NCBI GenBank assembly: GCA_037127255.1
Contig: JBANSL010000013.1
Span: 7,008,188-7,072,187 of the forward strand
Reading direction: 5' to 3'
Origin: Persicaria tinctoria
Lineage: Eukaryota > Streptophyta > Magnoliopsida > Caryophyllales > Polygonaceae
Length of the DNA stretch: 64,000 nucleotides
Both the position numbers and the translations under genes were made by a program. Shown one piece after another: positions 53,353-64,000 of this stretch (the first letter of the stretch is position 1; each line of letters begins with the position of its first letter). The notes below the pieces were generated by a model. It made no database searches, was not told the origin of the DNA, and saw nothing but the letters and a program-made list of their open reading frames with translations.

Positions 53353-53475
53353 TAGGCCTGTCCACGGGTCGGACCCGGCGGGTGACTTTCACAAAGCCTT
53401 CGACCCTAACCCTAACCCACTATGACCCTTGACCCGTCAAACCCGCCGGGTCACGGGTGTCCGTGGACAGGCCTA
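53353..53475. mobile_element. 123-bp hAT-type MITE
   Basis: Perfect terminal inverted repeat taggcctgtccacgg / ccgtggacaggccta. The flanks gttctaac (53345-53352) and attctaac (53476-53483) are an 8-bp duplication with one change, as expected for hAT. Inner halves pair as well (gggtcggacccggcgggt against acccgccgggtcacgggt). The centre has a chance telomere-like cgaccctaaccctaaccc. Confidence 0.88.
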
Positions 53476-53483
53476 ATTCTAAC

Positions 53484-54088
53484 CTATACCTTGGTCAAAA
53501 ACATGGTAAGAGATTAAATCTGAAAATACTTTCAAATTTTAATCATTTTAACCACTTTAAAAAATGATTTTTCTAAGATTTATACATTAAAACTTAATTC
53601 ACATTTACATCATATAAGACTACAAGTAGTAAAGTGCTTTGCTTTTCATTCGTTTAAAAATCACTTCTATGAAGTAAGAGGTACCAGCATATATGAAAAT
53701 GCACCTAGCTACAAGAGATACATACAATCTATATTAATTTATAGATCCATCTTTAAAGTTACTGCAAGTCTGTAATAGCTCGAGCTTCAAATAATGAGCA
53801 AATCAAATGGTCTGTGTAAACAAATTCCTTACTGATGTACCCTGCTTTCTCCTACATCAATTCATTTAACAGGTGAAATAACTGAGAACCTACACAGAGA
53901 CCCTCTACTATATCAAATGTCACAGCCAAATCCCAATTAGAGCATCTAAAACAGTAATTGGGCGACTAAAAAGCAAAGGTCATCAATTCAAGATGAACAT
54001 TTTGATGACAGAACTAATATCATGTAGGATTACATATCTGAACAATTACCCCCTTTATCAATGTTTGAACAAGTGTTTCGAGTGTTCA
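53484..54088. other. Spacer, no gene seen
   Basis: Low-complexity AT-rich sequence. The part nearest 54088 is probably the 3-prime UTR of the minus-strand gene that follows. Confidence 0.45.
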
Positions 54089-55149
54089 TCATTTAAAGCG
54101 GGTTCCCTTGTTACGTTTACCACCATTCCTACCGTCCCAAGCAGATGCCCAGAAAAACAGACCCATCCAGAAGAAAACTGCCAAGAAAATCCTAACTGTG
54201 TCTTGGATCCTGGATAGAGCTGCACCAATGAGGAACAAAAAGGAAATCAAAGATGAATCATAATAAGCATGAATCAGGGTTAAACAGAAGAGGTTCAGGA
54301 AAATGAAATCAAAGTCGCTATACAGACTCCATGTTCCCTATCGATTTGAGTACATATAAACTTAACGAAACATGCCAAAGGTACATATAGTCACAGACAC
54401 AGCATCTTGAATCTTTTCAAATTAAACATATATTAACTTGAAAACTTGTGAGTAAAGGGTCAATTTGCGGCTCAAATTGAAAGATGAGCACGAGAAAGCA
54501 ACAACCATAAACCGTTGCAAAAAGTTCGTCACTTTCTGTTCCATAAATGTCGTTTGATCTCAAGAAGTGGCAAACATAATACGAGTAAGAATTAGCAATA
54601 GCAATTTAGCACACATGATTACGGATTTGAAGAAAACAACAGTAAAATCAAAAGCGATAGATCCGAACATCACTACTCAATTTATACACCACTTAGATTA
54701 ACACAAATTTCATCTTCTTTCAGATATGAAGCTCCCATCACTCTATCCACAGGTAAGCCATCTATATCTAGTCATGCAACCAAAAGTGGACACAAAACTG
54801 GTACCTACGATGGATTATTACCTCCTGAAATCGTTTCTCCTTCGCGAATTGGAGGAGGATCGGACGGCGGCATAGGAGAAGGCGTTGAATCGGAACTTCC
54901 GTCACGGAAACACTGATGCCGACGGTCCAATCGCGCAATCGAATCTGCAAACGAACGCCGGAGGCGAATCGGGAAACCAGTAGACCAACTAGAGGAATAA
55001 CGGAATTGGGGGTTTGAGCTCATGGAGGAGAAGAAGAAAGCAGGACGTGTTGATGTAGAAGTATCGGAGTGCGAATTTGGTGGCCGCAGCCATGGCGGTG
55101 ATGGCCATCGGCGGTAATTGGAAGCGTATGTGGAGGAGAGAGACTCCAT
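54089..55149 (-). CDS. Small plant membrane protein of unknown function
   Basis: Two exons: 54822-55149 and 54089-54219, joined by a strong donor (caggag|gtaata) and acceptor (ggtgcag|ctctat), giving 152 aa from ATG 55147-55149 (170 aa if the in-frame ATG at 55203 is used). The N-terminal two thirds is Ser/Pro/Arg-rich (YRRWPSPPW, SSNPQFRYSSSWS), like a transit peptide or disordered region. The second exon encodes one hydrophobic helix (RIQDTVRIFLAVFFWMGLFF, residues about 111-130) and a short basic tail (WDGRNGGKRNKGTRFK). I recognise the helix-plus-tail style from uncharacterised plant proteins but can assign no role. The promoter side has several GGCCCA/TGGGCC motifs (55260-55320) typical of housekeeping plant genes. 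Confidence 0.75.
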
Positions 55150-55204
55150 CTTCACAGGGAGGCGGAGCCGTGGAGGTCTGTCCCTCCGGATATTTTCTCT
55201 CAAT

Positions 55205-55826
55205 TGGCAAAAGAAATTCGATATAAATAATAAATAAATATTTATTGTAATGGGTTTTAATTGGGCCGATTTATTAATGGGCCTTCAAATGTAGGAGAAG
55301 CATGGCCCACTAAAGGCCCGTTTTACTCCTATTGTTCATTCCAACATCATCAATGCCATTGCATTGCATAGATAGGGATAGGAAGCTTCGATCAACTGAT
55401 CACTCAACGTTAAGATTTCACATTTTCGATTCAGCAGAGTAAAATCATTAGTCGAGATGAAAAGTAAAAGCTTCAAGAAACACAATCAAACGAAGTAAAC
55501 TGTTTTGCAAGATTTTGGTTTGTTCAATTTGGGCACATTTTGGACACAGAAAGCACATTATCAAACCCTAATCAAAATCCTGATGAGGGATGCAATTTTC
55601 AATCAAAGAGAACTTCAACAATAATGTTGCCAACATCGGTACAGAAGTTGAAAGGAGGAGCAAAGCAATGAAAGCAACAAGTAGATTAACAAGACAGTCC
55701 CAGTAGATATACAAACTCATCCTTGTGAGACGCTGACTCCAAGTTTGATCATGAAACCAAGGACTGAACCAGAGAAGTTACAATTTGCTCTGGTGCATGA
55801 CTAAACCTCAAATTCCCTGTAGTTCT
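55205..55826. other. Promoter-side spacer and 3-prime flank
   Basis: Contains aattgggccgattt, atgggccttc, catggcccac and aaaggcccg (55260-55320), likely site II-type promoter motifs of the gene at 54089-55149. From about 55400 the sequence is probably 3-prime UTR or downstream DNA of the next minus-strand gene. Confidence 0.5.
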
Positions 55827-58185
55827 TTAATCATACATCCCTTCCTGCTCCCAAACGTCCACGAGAAAATCTACCATTTCCTGGACATTAGGAAGAGAGA
55901 GATAAAAGTTAGGTCATACAGGTTTAGCTGTCAAGAGAAAAACAAGCAATGTGAAACTTTGCAAAAATAGCATACAGCAAGAGGGATTGGCTGGGCAAAT
56001 GGCTTGTTGCTCCCAAGCAAACTCTCATAGGTTGCATTCCAACTGCAAAGCCAAAAAAAAAATGAGCCATGTCAAGAAAATACAAGGCATGACATGACCA
56101 TAGGGAAGGAGAACGTGAATACTGCATTGTTCATGAGAATCTCATTAGATCATAGTTTGATTTGTCTAAAATACGAGGGAAAATTAACCAATTCCATACA
56201 TCTTGATACTCATTTTAGGCTTGAGGAATGAAACACAGTGAATGCGAAATCAAGTTGAGGAAGACTAACTAAATGGGTTTAGTATCCCATCCCTTCTAGG
56301 TAAATATCAATTGATTAGAAAGAAGTTTAATGTTTAAACCAACTTTGATACAAGTTAAATTATCATGGCACGTGGCTAAAACATCAGAGAATACTCCAAA
56401 ACATCTAGTAGGAGCATATAAAAGTGCTGATGCCATATGTAGCTTCAAGCAGATTTTATCAAGATAGTGCTTCTAAATACACATATTTTGCATATTCCTA
56501 GACTATTTTGTTGTACGGTATCCAAGTCTTTGTACATCCTATATGCGATAGCCACAAATTTAGAGTCTCGCTATCTCCGGCTCAAATTTTGGGGACCATT
56601 GTTAGGGTTGAGGACTGAGACTACATGATTCTAGAATTTGGGGACCTTCTACTGCCGCAGTTGTTGACTCGGTAACAATTCTCTACCCAATGAACTGTTC
56701 TATGGTTTAGTCCATGACACTATTAATTTTTCTCAATTGCACAGGCTTCGACCAACCTAGCCTTTTTGGTCCTTTTTAAGGACTAAGACTCAAAAGGATA
56801 AGCAGCTAAAGGCAAGAATTAAACTTTAGCTCCTGCAGTCTAATATCAACCTTTACCTTGGACCTAACAGCTCTACTTGCTATATAGAGAAGTGGAGCAA
56901 GTTCCAGAAATTATCAAAGCATTTAGCTTCATACATTTTAGAATACACACATGTGTACATACCTTAATTTGGGTTCTTGCACCTGCTGCTCTTCTTGATT
57001 AGCTGAACCGTTACCTACCCATCGCTGCCTGGTCTGGTTCCACAGCAGCAGACCTGTAGTAATACGAAAGAAAAATGAATATTATTCCAAAACAGTCAAC
57101 AAAGGAAACTTTTGAAAGGAATGCTGTTACAGGAAGAGAGGTTGTTATGAAGTCAAATATGATGTCTATAACTTTCAACTATTAAACAGCAAAAGTAGCT
57201 GAGAAAAGAGTGGTAAACGGATAAATCAAGAAAATCTATCCTAAAACAAATTGTATACAATAGCAGCCCTCATGACAAAATATGACTTGCCATGATTCAC
57301 AAACTCCATAGGTGAATTTGCACTCCCAACACCACCATTTGCTTCAAGGGCTGATGTACTGATTGATGATACACTTGCTTGTGACTGCACGGCACTATTA
57401 TCCATGTCCCGGGTACTTGTCGTCCAAAAATCCCCTGATATGCTAAGTGTTTTTTCAGTACCACCTTCGTAGACCAATCCTTTATTCCCTTCTTCTGAGA
57501 CAGGTATTAGTTCATGCCGAACACCGCATGCAAGACAACCACTGTACTGTTACAAATGAGATTAAACTGTTATTGACTTATTATGCATTAGTTCCCCCAT
57601 CTTGCTGAGAAATTACTACAACAAAAAGAAAAACCATAACCTCTTCATATCTCTGAAAAACACAGTAAGCATTGCAAATATACATTCTAGATGGAACTGG
57701 AAGGAGTATTTATCTTTCTCTAAGAGGTGTTAATCAGTAATCACTTAAGATCGTGATTCATTGACTAGAGTGAATTGATATTATCAGATTGAAAAAATGG
57801 TTAACAGAGTTAATTTCCCGACAAATAAATACACTCATCAGCACTGAACAAGCATGAATTAGGTGGTAAACTCACAAGCCATGATTTTCACTTTCATTTA
57901 TCGAATAAACAGGAATGAATTCCCAAATTTCATCACATTCTCAAATCGCAACAAAGTCAAATGAAAAACAAAATCCACACGAAACAACCAAAAATATATC
58001 TCCTGAATCAAATTTTACCAAGCGATCGAAAGCAAATTCAATCGGGAACACAATAAAAAGAACAAAGAGGAACAGTACCACACAATTAAGAGAAACAGGA
58101 ACCCTAATCCAAAAATCCAAATCACGACACAATAGAAATCGGAAAATAAAACAAGCAATGGGGGAAATCAGGAACCTTACCCCAT
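55827..58185 (-). CDS. Gag1-like clamp (DUF4050) protein
   Basis: Five coding exons on the minus strand: 58181-58185, 57291-57541, 56963-57053, 55976-56042 and 55827-55880; 468 nt, 155 aa. Phases fit at each junction. The first exon codes only ATGGG before gtaagg. The protein starts MGGCLACGVRHELIPVSEEG, continues with a Ser/Thr-rich stretch (GDFWTTSTRDMDNSA), then the conserved clamp region: GLLLWNQTRQRWVG, EPKLSWNATYESLLGSNKPF, PIPLAEMVDFLVDVWEQEG and the C-terminal MYD. The last block is highly conserved in plant DUF4050 proteins (family recall). The intron after exon 2 starts gcaagt, a GC-AG intron, required to give NHGLLLW. Function in plants is not established. The gene has a long leader region up to about 58440. 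Confidence 0.85.
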
Positions 58186-58189
58186 CAAT

Positions 58190-58830
58190 GCAATATTAAT
58201 CAACAGTAGAAGAGCCAGGGAGGACCGAGATCGCTCAAAACACCGAAACCAGAAAGTAGTCAGACACAGAACCCTGGGATTTCCCCAATTTCATTCAATT
58301 CAATGCAATCGAAAACGCTCCGGCAAAGCAAAAGAAAAATGGAATTCGGAAAATCGAGCAGGTTCTAGGGTTACCAGATTCTGCGGGAATCGAAGGGATT
58401 TGTGGACCGAACGGGAGAAAATTTTACTTGAGCTCCTTGGGTTTCTTCAGTCTGTTACATCCGCTGTGGAAATTGTTTGGAAATTACAAACAAAAATAAA
58501 ACAATGAGAGAGAGTGGTGCACGGAAGATAAGAATTTACAGGTGGACGTTATGGGCCCACCCTCTCCAGCTGGACAAAAGGGCCTTCTATTGGGCTGGAC
58601 TACGGCAGTTTGCATTTGGATTGGGCTGAGTGGGCCCATCCAATATAATCGAAGATTTTGAAATTTTTTGAGGTTTAAATTCAACCAAAATTTATAATTT
58701 TTTTTACTATTCTACGAGAAAAATTGAACGATTATGATGTTATGCTAGTTTTTTTTAAAAAAAAAAAAATCAGATGTTATGGTAGTATACTAGTATTGGT
58801 TGGTTGAAAAGGTATTTCTATATTGGATTT
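58190..58830. other. Leader and promoter region of the DUF4050 gene
   Basis: 58190-58440 is probably 5-prime UTR of the minus-strand gene (a minus-strand gttctaggg-style context, no long ORF). 58545-58640 has gggcccacc, aagggcc, tgggctgg, ttgggctgagtgggccc, again GGCCCA-type promoter motifs. Confidence 0.5.
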
Positions 58831-59002
58831 AAACTTTTTCCTCCTTTGCTGATAATGTGAGAGTTTCGAGGTTATTAACTCATATGAAACTACAAATATG
58901 TTGCAAATCACAATTACTACCAATGAGATTCAAACTCGTAACCTCTTGGTGAGAGGCACAAGGCACCTCTCCTTATCACAAGGCTAAGGGACCATTGGCT
59001 AG
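58831..59002 (-). mobile_element. tRNA-derived SINE with 10-bp target duplication
   Basis: A 172-bp insert is flanked by tattggattt at 58821-58830 and 59003-59012. On the minus strand it opens ctagccaatggtccc, then has a polymerase III A-box-like ttagccttgtgataagg and, about 35 nt later, a B-box-like gagtttgaatc, the spacing of a tRNA promoter. The 3-prime end is gaggaaaaagttt, a short A-rich tail before the duplication. The head reads like a worn tRNA and the body has no ORF. Confidence 0.82.
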
Positions 59003-59012
59003 TATTGGATTT

Positions 59013-59573
59013 GCACTTTAGTTAATCCAAATATGTGGTTTAATCGCTCCTCAATGCGTTGTTAACTAACAAATGTCTCATTCAATTTCGATTTCTTTAA
59101 CGTTAAGAAAGACTTTTATGCAATATACGCCCATCACCGCATTAGCTCGATAATCTTTGATCACGTAACCAAACAACGCCCCTCCATTCGTGAATCTGTC
59201 GAAATTAAGTTTGAAGAAATTTGTTTGACTTTGATTAAGGTTTGAATGTTTGATCAATGATAAATAGATTAATGTTTTTTAAAATATAAAAAAAATAGAG
59301 TATTTAGTATGGTGCACAAACATTAGTGTGTTTTAACCACAACCTTGTAGTGTACTCTTCATAAGAAAACAACCAAACTCACCCATACCTATCTATCAAC
59401 TAATTGGCCTTGTTCAACATTACCAGGACGCAAAGAAATCTAATATGCGGTTGTAATAAAATCTACTAGCTTTAATTTAGATTTTTCTCATTTTCATTAA
59501 TATTTACAAAAAATTAAAAAGAAATTGTGAAGCTGTGAACAAAAGACAACACAAAAACAAAAAGGGGGGAAAA
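59013..59573. other. Spacer, no gene seen
   Basis: AT-rich. 59480-59573 is likely 3-prime UTR of the minus-strand gene that follows. Confidence 0.45.
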
Positions 59574-60066
59574 TCAGCAAGAGCACTCCATGGGAGGAAC
59601 GTGAGCCCGATCTCTCAACACCCCGTGATACAGAACCACACGATTCGCCGGCGTTCTCTGATCAACGGCCACGATTTCATCCCAGCGCAGCTTCTCTTTC
59701 GTTTTCATCTTGAGAATGTAGTTATCACGGCGGGCGGATTTCTTGATCGACGGCTGAGATCGCGTCAGTTCGAAGACCTTCACCTCGTCGGAGAACCTAA
59801 CTTTCTTTTTCTCCTCCTTCTTCTTCTTGTCTCTCCTCCTCTCATCTGCAACCAATTTTGCAAATAAATAGATAGATAAAATTTGGAGGATAAAACAGGG
59901 GAAGATTGAAGAGTGGGGTACCGGAAGAGAGGCAGGAACGGAGAGGACGATCACGGGGGGTTGGAGTGAGCTTGGGGCGGGCGAAGGAGAGGAAGATGGC
60001 GGCACCGGAGACGGCCATGGTGGCAGCTAAGATAATGCTATGTGAGCTCATCAGCACGGGAGACAT
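59574..60066 (-). CDS. 138-aa membrane-anchored basic protein, unknown function
   Basis: Two exons, 59922-60066 and 59574-59845, joined by tcttccg|gtaccc and ggttgcag|atgaga. The start at 60064-60066 is chosen because it lies 100 nt downstream of a TATA box; an in-frame ATG at 60210 lies upstream of that box. The N-terminus has one hydrophobic segment (SIILAATMAVSGAAIFLSFA, about residues 9-28), then DERRRDKKKKEEKKKVRFSD, a Lys-rich stretch followed by KVRF, a fit to the RVxF docking motif for protein phosphatase 1, then EVKVFELTRSQP and a C-terminal half ending VPPMECSC. I know similar plant sequences only as uncharacterised. The PP1 idea rests on a short motif. Confidence 0.8.
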
Positions 60067-60165
60067 GGCGGTCTTTGCAGAGAGAGTTTTGTTGGAGGGC
60101 GGAGAGTGAGAGAGTTGAGAAACAGGGGACGCGAGAGAGAGAAGAGTGAAGGGCAATGGATGGTG

Positions 60166-60172
60166 ATTTATA
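60166..60172 (-). promoter_or_regulatory. TATA box of the 138-aa protein gene
   Basis: Minus strand reads gctataaatca, a strong TATA box. The ATG at 60066 lies about 100 nt downstream, leaving a leader of ~65-70 nt. Confidence 0.6.
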
Positions 60173-60189
60173 GCCCGGATGGGACTTTG

Positions 60190-61020
60190 GGGGTTTGGGA
60201 GAAAATGCAAAAATACAAACTCTAGGGAAATTTAAAAGAAATCACCCGTCAGAAGTTTTTTGTTTTGTTTTTGATTAAGGAAGAATTGGATCGTCAGACA
60301 AACCTGATACATCGAGTGGTTGATAAAGTCGGCAGAGGATTAACCATCAATTGTAAACATACAATATAAAATAAAAGGAGGCAGTGCAAAAGGTGAAAAG
60401 CTAACGAATCCAAGCGAACAAACGAACATAATCCTAATACGCTAGGGACAACATACACTAAAATCCGACGTCAAGCATCACCAATCAATGACATCTACAT
60501 CAGGACTCTCTGTGGACAGTGAAGACGATTCTCCTAGGAAATATCCGGATAATGGAGTCGCCTCAATACACACTGTCTAGATCTCAACCAAACTCGACAT
60601 CGGACATCAGAGACCCAATTAAGAAAAAGAATGTGAAGAACACCAAGAGTCGCAGCCGACGACGTTAGAAGGGTTTTTGTTTACAAAAGACACCACATTT
60701 TTCCCTGTTAAAGCTAATTAAAATATTTGAAAAAGATTTAAATGTCGCTAAACATAAAAAACATTTTTCTACATATTTGAAAAATAAAATTAATTGACAA
60801 ATTGCTTAGATACAAATAGACTTTTGAAATTAATTGAGCTCAACTTGTGAATGTAATTAGAAAGCCTTATAATTTAAGTGGTGATTGTCCCGTATTGAAA
60901 CTAAGATATAAGATTACAAAATTGGGAGTTTATAATTAAGATTTAATTTATCTTTTATATTAGACTTTAATAAATAACGTTGTTAGATTTATTTAATTGA
61001 AGTTTTAAATTTTAAAGAAA
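60190..61020. other. Intergenic spacer, nothing recognised
   Basis: 60420-60660 is less AT-rich (acatctacatcaggactctc; ccggataatggagtcgcctc) but has no frame or ends that I can assign. The rest is AT-rich. Confidence 0.45.
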
Positions 61021-61060
61021 CTAGGGGCATGCCCGTGCATACGCACGGGACATAATTTAA
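61021..61060. repeat. Transposon-end-like motif
   Basis: ctaggggcatgcccgtgcat followed by acgcacgggac contains a GC-rich near palindrome (gcccgtgcatacgcacggg) at the edge of the AT-rich tail. This resembles the end of a repeated plant element, but I could not find its other end. Confidence 0.4.
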
Positions 61061-61502
61061 TCAGATCAAATCATATGGTATTAAAATTTATCAAATCATA
61101 TGGTCTTAAAGTTTTATATGATTGGTTCTTATTAGCGGAAATTATATCAAAGAAATAATTATATATAGTTAAACTACATGGAATTGAATTTATTATGAAT
61201 ATATTTGGTTTATATAGATTTAAGAAGAAAGCTCAGTATTATTTATAGTCATCCATAATATATTTATAAATAAGCTTAACATTTTGAGTTCTTCTCTTCC
61301 AATCATGAAGTGAAAGATTTTGCAAGTATGCATCTCTATGCAAGTATATAGAAGGAAAAATGTAAATAAATAAGGTACATAACTACTCCATGTATTTTTT
61401 TTTTTTACTTTATATATACCTCTGTTTATACATATATTTCAACGCACTACAACTACAACCACACTCATTAAACTAAAGGTGACATATTAATATAAATTGA
61501 AT

Positions 61503-61522
61503 AGAGAGAGAGAGAGAGAGAG
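61503..61522. repeat. (AG)n microsatellite
   Basis: Ten uninterrupted AG units, 61503-61522. Confidence 0.9.
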
Positions 61523-61650
61523 GTCCATTAATATATTTATTTCTCGTTAAGATCCCGCCATGGTGAATATGATTCTTCTTTCAACAATGGTGCATGGTTG
61601 TAAGTTTTTCCATATATCAACAAAAAAAAAAAGAAATCAAAATAGAGAAA

Positions 61651-63420
61651 AATAATAATTAAAGATTATTTAAACAAATAAGAAATAATATATGATATAA
61701 AATAACAAAAAAGGAAAATAAAATCATATATAATCTACTATATAAATAAGAAAGTGCAACAAAAAAATAAATTAATTATAGAACAAAATAAACAAAAATA
61801 GGGGAAAACAAATAAATGATGAATAAAACCTCCAAATATGATTCTTCTTGCAACAATGGTTCATAAAAGCTTAATAGCAATTAAAGAAAACTAAAAACCC
61901 TATATTATTATAAAAAAATTAAGAAATGCAAAATAAAATATGATAGTATAAAGTAACAACATAAAAACTGAAAAATAAAATCATGCATAATATCATAATA
62001 GAAATAAGAAAGTACAATGAAACAATATATTAAAGCAATAAATAATAAAAAAAATTGTAAGAAAAAAAGGAATAGAAAATGCCACCTAACAATATATGAT
62101 TCATCTCTTATTTGTTTGCAAAAAAATTAAGTTTTAGAAGATAACATTGATACAATTGACTATTTATAAGAAAAATCCAACATTTAACCAAAGAAAAACT
62201 CTCAACCTTTGGACTAACCCATTTTAATTTCCTATTTATCATCTCTAAAAAGTAAAATTAATGCGATGTATGTTTCATTTAACAAAAAAAAACTTCCACC
62301 CCTTTGACTACCCTATTTAAAGCATTGATTGACAATTATAGTAATTTTTTATTTGAAATAAAAAATTTGGGTAAACATTAATATAAAAATATGAGAGAAA
62401 TATAATAAAAAATTTATCATTATTATATTGTATTTTTTGTCAAAGAGAAAATAATTATTACAGGAAAATAATAATTAAAGAATATTTAATCAAATAAGAA
62501 ATATGATATAAAGTAACAACAAAAACACTTGAAAAATAAAATCATATATAATCTACTATATAAATAAGAAAGTGCAATAAATAATAAATTAATTAAAGAA
62601 AAAAAAGTCAAAATAGGGGAAAAATAAATAAATGATGAATAAAACCTCCAAATATGAGTCTTCTTGCAACAATGGTTCATCAAAACCTAATAGGAATTAG
62701 AGAAAATTAAAAATCATATATTATTTCAACAAATAAGAAATGCAAAATAAAATATGATATAAAGTAACATCATAAAAAATGAAAAATAAAATCATGCCTA
62801 ATATCATAATAGAAATAAGAAAGTGCATTGAATAATATATTAAAGCCATAAATAAATAAAAATTGGAAGAAAAAAAAAGTGATGAACAAAAGTGTCACCT
62901 AACAATATATGATTTCTCTCTCATTTGTTTGAGGAACATTGAAACAATTGACTATTTATAAGAAAAATCTATCATTTAACCAAATAAAAACTCCCAACCT
63001 TTGGACTAACCCACTTTAATTTCCTATTTATCATCTTTAAAAAGTAAAATTAATGTGATGCATTATTCATTTGACACAAAAAACTTCCACCCATTTGATT
63101 GCCCTATTTAAAGCATTGTTTGACCATTATAGTCATTTTTTATTTGACATAAAAAAAAGTTGGGTGGCATTAATATAAAATTATGAGACAAATATAATCA
63201 AAACTTTGTCATTATTATATTTTATTTTCGGTCAAAAAGATAACAATTATTAGGGAAAAATAATAATTGAAGAATAATTAAAAATTAAGAAATAATAAAA
63301 TGATATAAAGTAACGAAAAAACAATTGAAAAATATAATCATATATAAATAATCAAGAAATTACAATAAATAAATAAATAAATTAAACCAAACAAATAAAC
63401 AAAAATAGGGGAAAGTTTAA
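61651..63420. repeat. AT-rich tandem repeat, unit about 0.8 kb
   Basis: aataataattaaag (or -gaag) marks unit starts at 61651, 62467 and 63259: two full units of 816 and 792 bp and a partial third. Shared landmarks include tcatatataatctactatat, ctccaaatatgattcttctt, cacctaacaatatatgattc and ctttggactaacccattt. Each unit also contains an internal half-repeat: the taagaaa...tgatataaagtaac...ataagaaagtgcaa block recurs about 260 bp later. No ORF or transposase is seen; it could be the internal part of a non-autonomous element or a young satellite. Confidence 0.8.
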
Positions 63421-64000
63421 GTGATAGGGAAAACATAGACAATATAGAATTTTTGTATATATAAAAATAGGAGTCTAAAACACCTTAACCACAACTCAAA
63501 ACTAAAAAGAAGAGATTCCACAAAAAAAAATTTTAAAATAAAATAAATTCCAACAAAACTAAAAATAAAGAAAATAAAAGTTCAAGTAAAAGATTGTATT
63601 ACAACCACTCATCTTAGATTTTATTTATCAATATGAGCTTCTTCTTTTTCACCAATGAAACTTCTCAATATGTACTTCTTCTTTTTCACCAATAACACTA
63701 TAAAAAATACAATAAACAAAAAGAAAATATTAGTATGAAAGTTGAAAACAATATCAATCAACAAACGATAGATTAGGATAATAGAAATTCAATATTATAT
63801 CAAAAAATCTATTTTGACATAATATGAGAATGAAAGAAAAAGAAAGAGTTGATTTGATTGTAAAAAGATGAGGTGTGTCTTTATATAGCATAAGCATACT
63901 TTAATTGAATTAGGAGTTTGAATTTTTTACTTATTATTTAAGGAAAATAAATTTCAAATTAAATAGGCTAAAGGTGTTACATTTTTTGTATTCAATGTTT
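63421..64000. other. AT-rich window end, nothing recognised
   Basis: One short direct repeat, cttcttctttttcaccaat, at about 63630 and 63666 (36 bp apart). No coding signal. Confidence 0.45.

Noticed and set aside
53395..53425. Telomere repeat array
   Set aside because: Only two cctaacc-like units, within a hAT MITE; not a telomeric tract.
57915..58199. 94-codon plus-strand frame
   Set aside because: Lies in the first intron of the DUF4050 gene on the other strand; Asn/Lys/Thr-rich low-complexity sequence.
58900..58990. A functional tRNA gene
   Set aside because: A- and B-box-like words are present but no cloverleaf can be drawn, and the piece has SINE borders.
60067..60210. N-terminal extension from ATG 60210 for the 138-aa protein
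   Set aside because: It starts upstream of the TATA box at 60166-60172, so it would not be in the mRNA.
1..64000. CRISPR arrays, operons, phage or plasmid features
   Set aside because: The DNA is plant nuclear; repeats seen are transposon- or satellite-type, with no regular spacer array.

Overview
The window is nuclear DNA of a flowering plant, most likely a eudicot. It has spliced plant genes (an MBD10/11-type chromatin protein, a Gag1-clamp/DUF4050 protein, a LURP-one-related pseudogene), receptor-like proteins of the Cf-9/Ve1 type, Ty1/copia elements primed by initiator tRNA-Met, MULE, hAT, SINE and LINE traces, and AT-rich intergenic DNA. Nothing seen fixes the family or species. No complete rRNA, tRNA, CRISPR array or bacterial-style operon was seen.

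Layout. 1-28,400 is a tandem cluster of three receptor-like protein (RLP) genes (5704-8427, 10732-13641, 24861-27752), each preceded by broken pieces of the spliceosome gene PRP8. The repeated unit is therefore 'PRP8 fragment + RLP + shared 3-prime flank'. The three copies are split by different insertions: a 1.96-kb MULE-like element in a PRP8 intron, a 0.36-kb hAT-like element, a 178-bp MITE, an RTE-type LINE piece, a complete but dead copia element (16821-21915, target duplication GACTT) and a truncated copia. Where an insertion is missing from a sister copy, that copy shows the empty site.

28,400-33,060 holds a degraded nucleocapsid gene from a plant negative-strand RNA virus (an endogenous viral element, minus strand, 29797-30940). 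Upstream of it is a possible leader exon with a good splice donor. A 1.19-kb MULE (31703-32890) follows, and it appears to carry part of a SHI/STYLISH-type zinc-finger gene (a Pack-MULE).

33,357-38,151 is a young, apparently intact copia element on the minus strand: 204-bp LTRs with two differences, target duplication CGTTG and a single uninterrupted 1425-codon gag-pol. 39,310-39,661 is a LINE tail with an RNase H domain. 40,749-45,400 is an older, frameshifted copia element with 137-bp LTRs. 45,965-47,547 is a broken LURP-one-related gene.

48,900-60,200 is the gene-bearing part, with all genes on the minus strand: MBD10/11-like (48956-51134), a small membrane protein (54089-55149), a DUF4050 protein (55827-58185, one GC-AG intron) and a 138-aa membrane-anchored basic protein (59574-60066). 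A SINE with a 10-bp target duplication lies at 58831-59002. The last 3 kb is very AT-rich and contains a tandem repeat of about 0.8 kb.

Biologically, the three RLPs probably form a small immune-receptor cluster that grew by unequal crossing-over, with the duplicated PRP8 debris available as extra homology for further exchange. Spliced models were built by reading splice signals by eye and have not been tested against transcripts.
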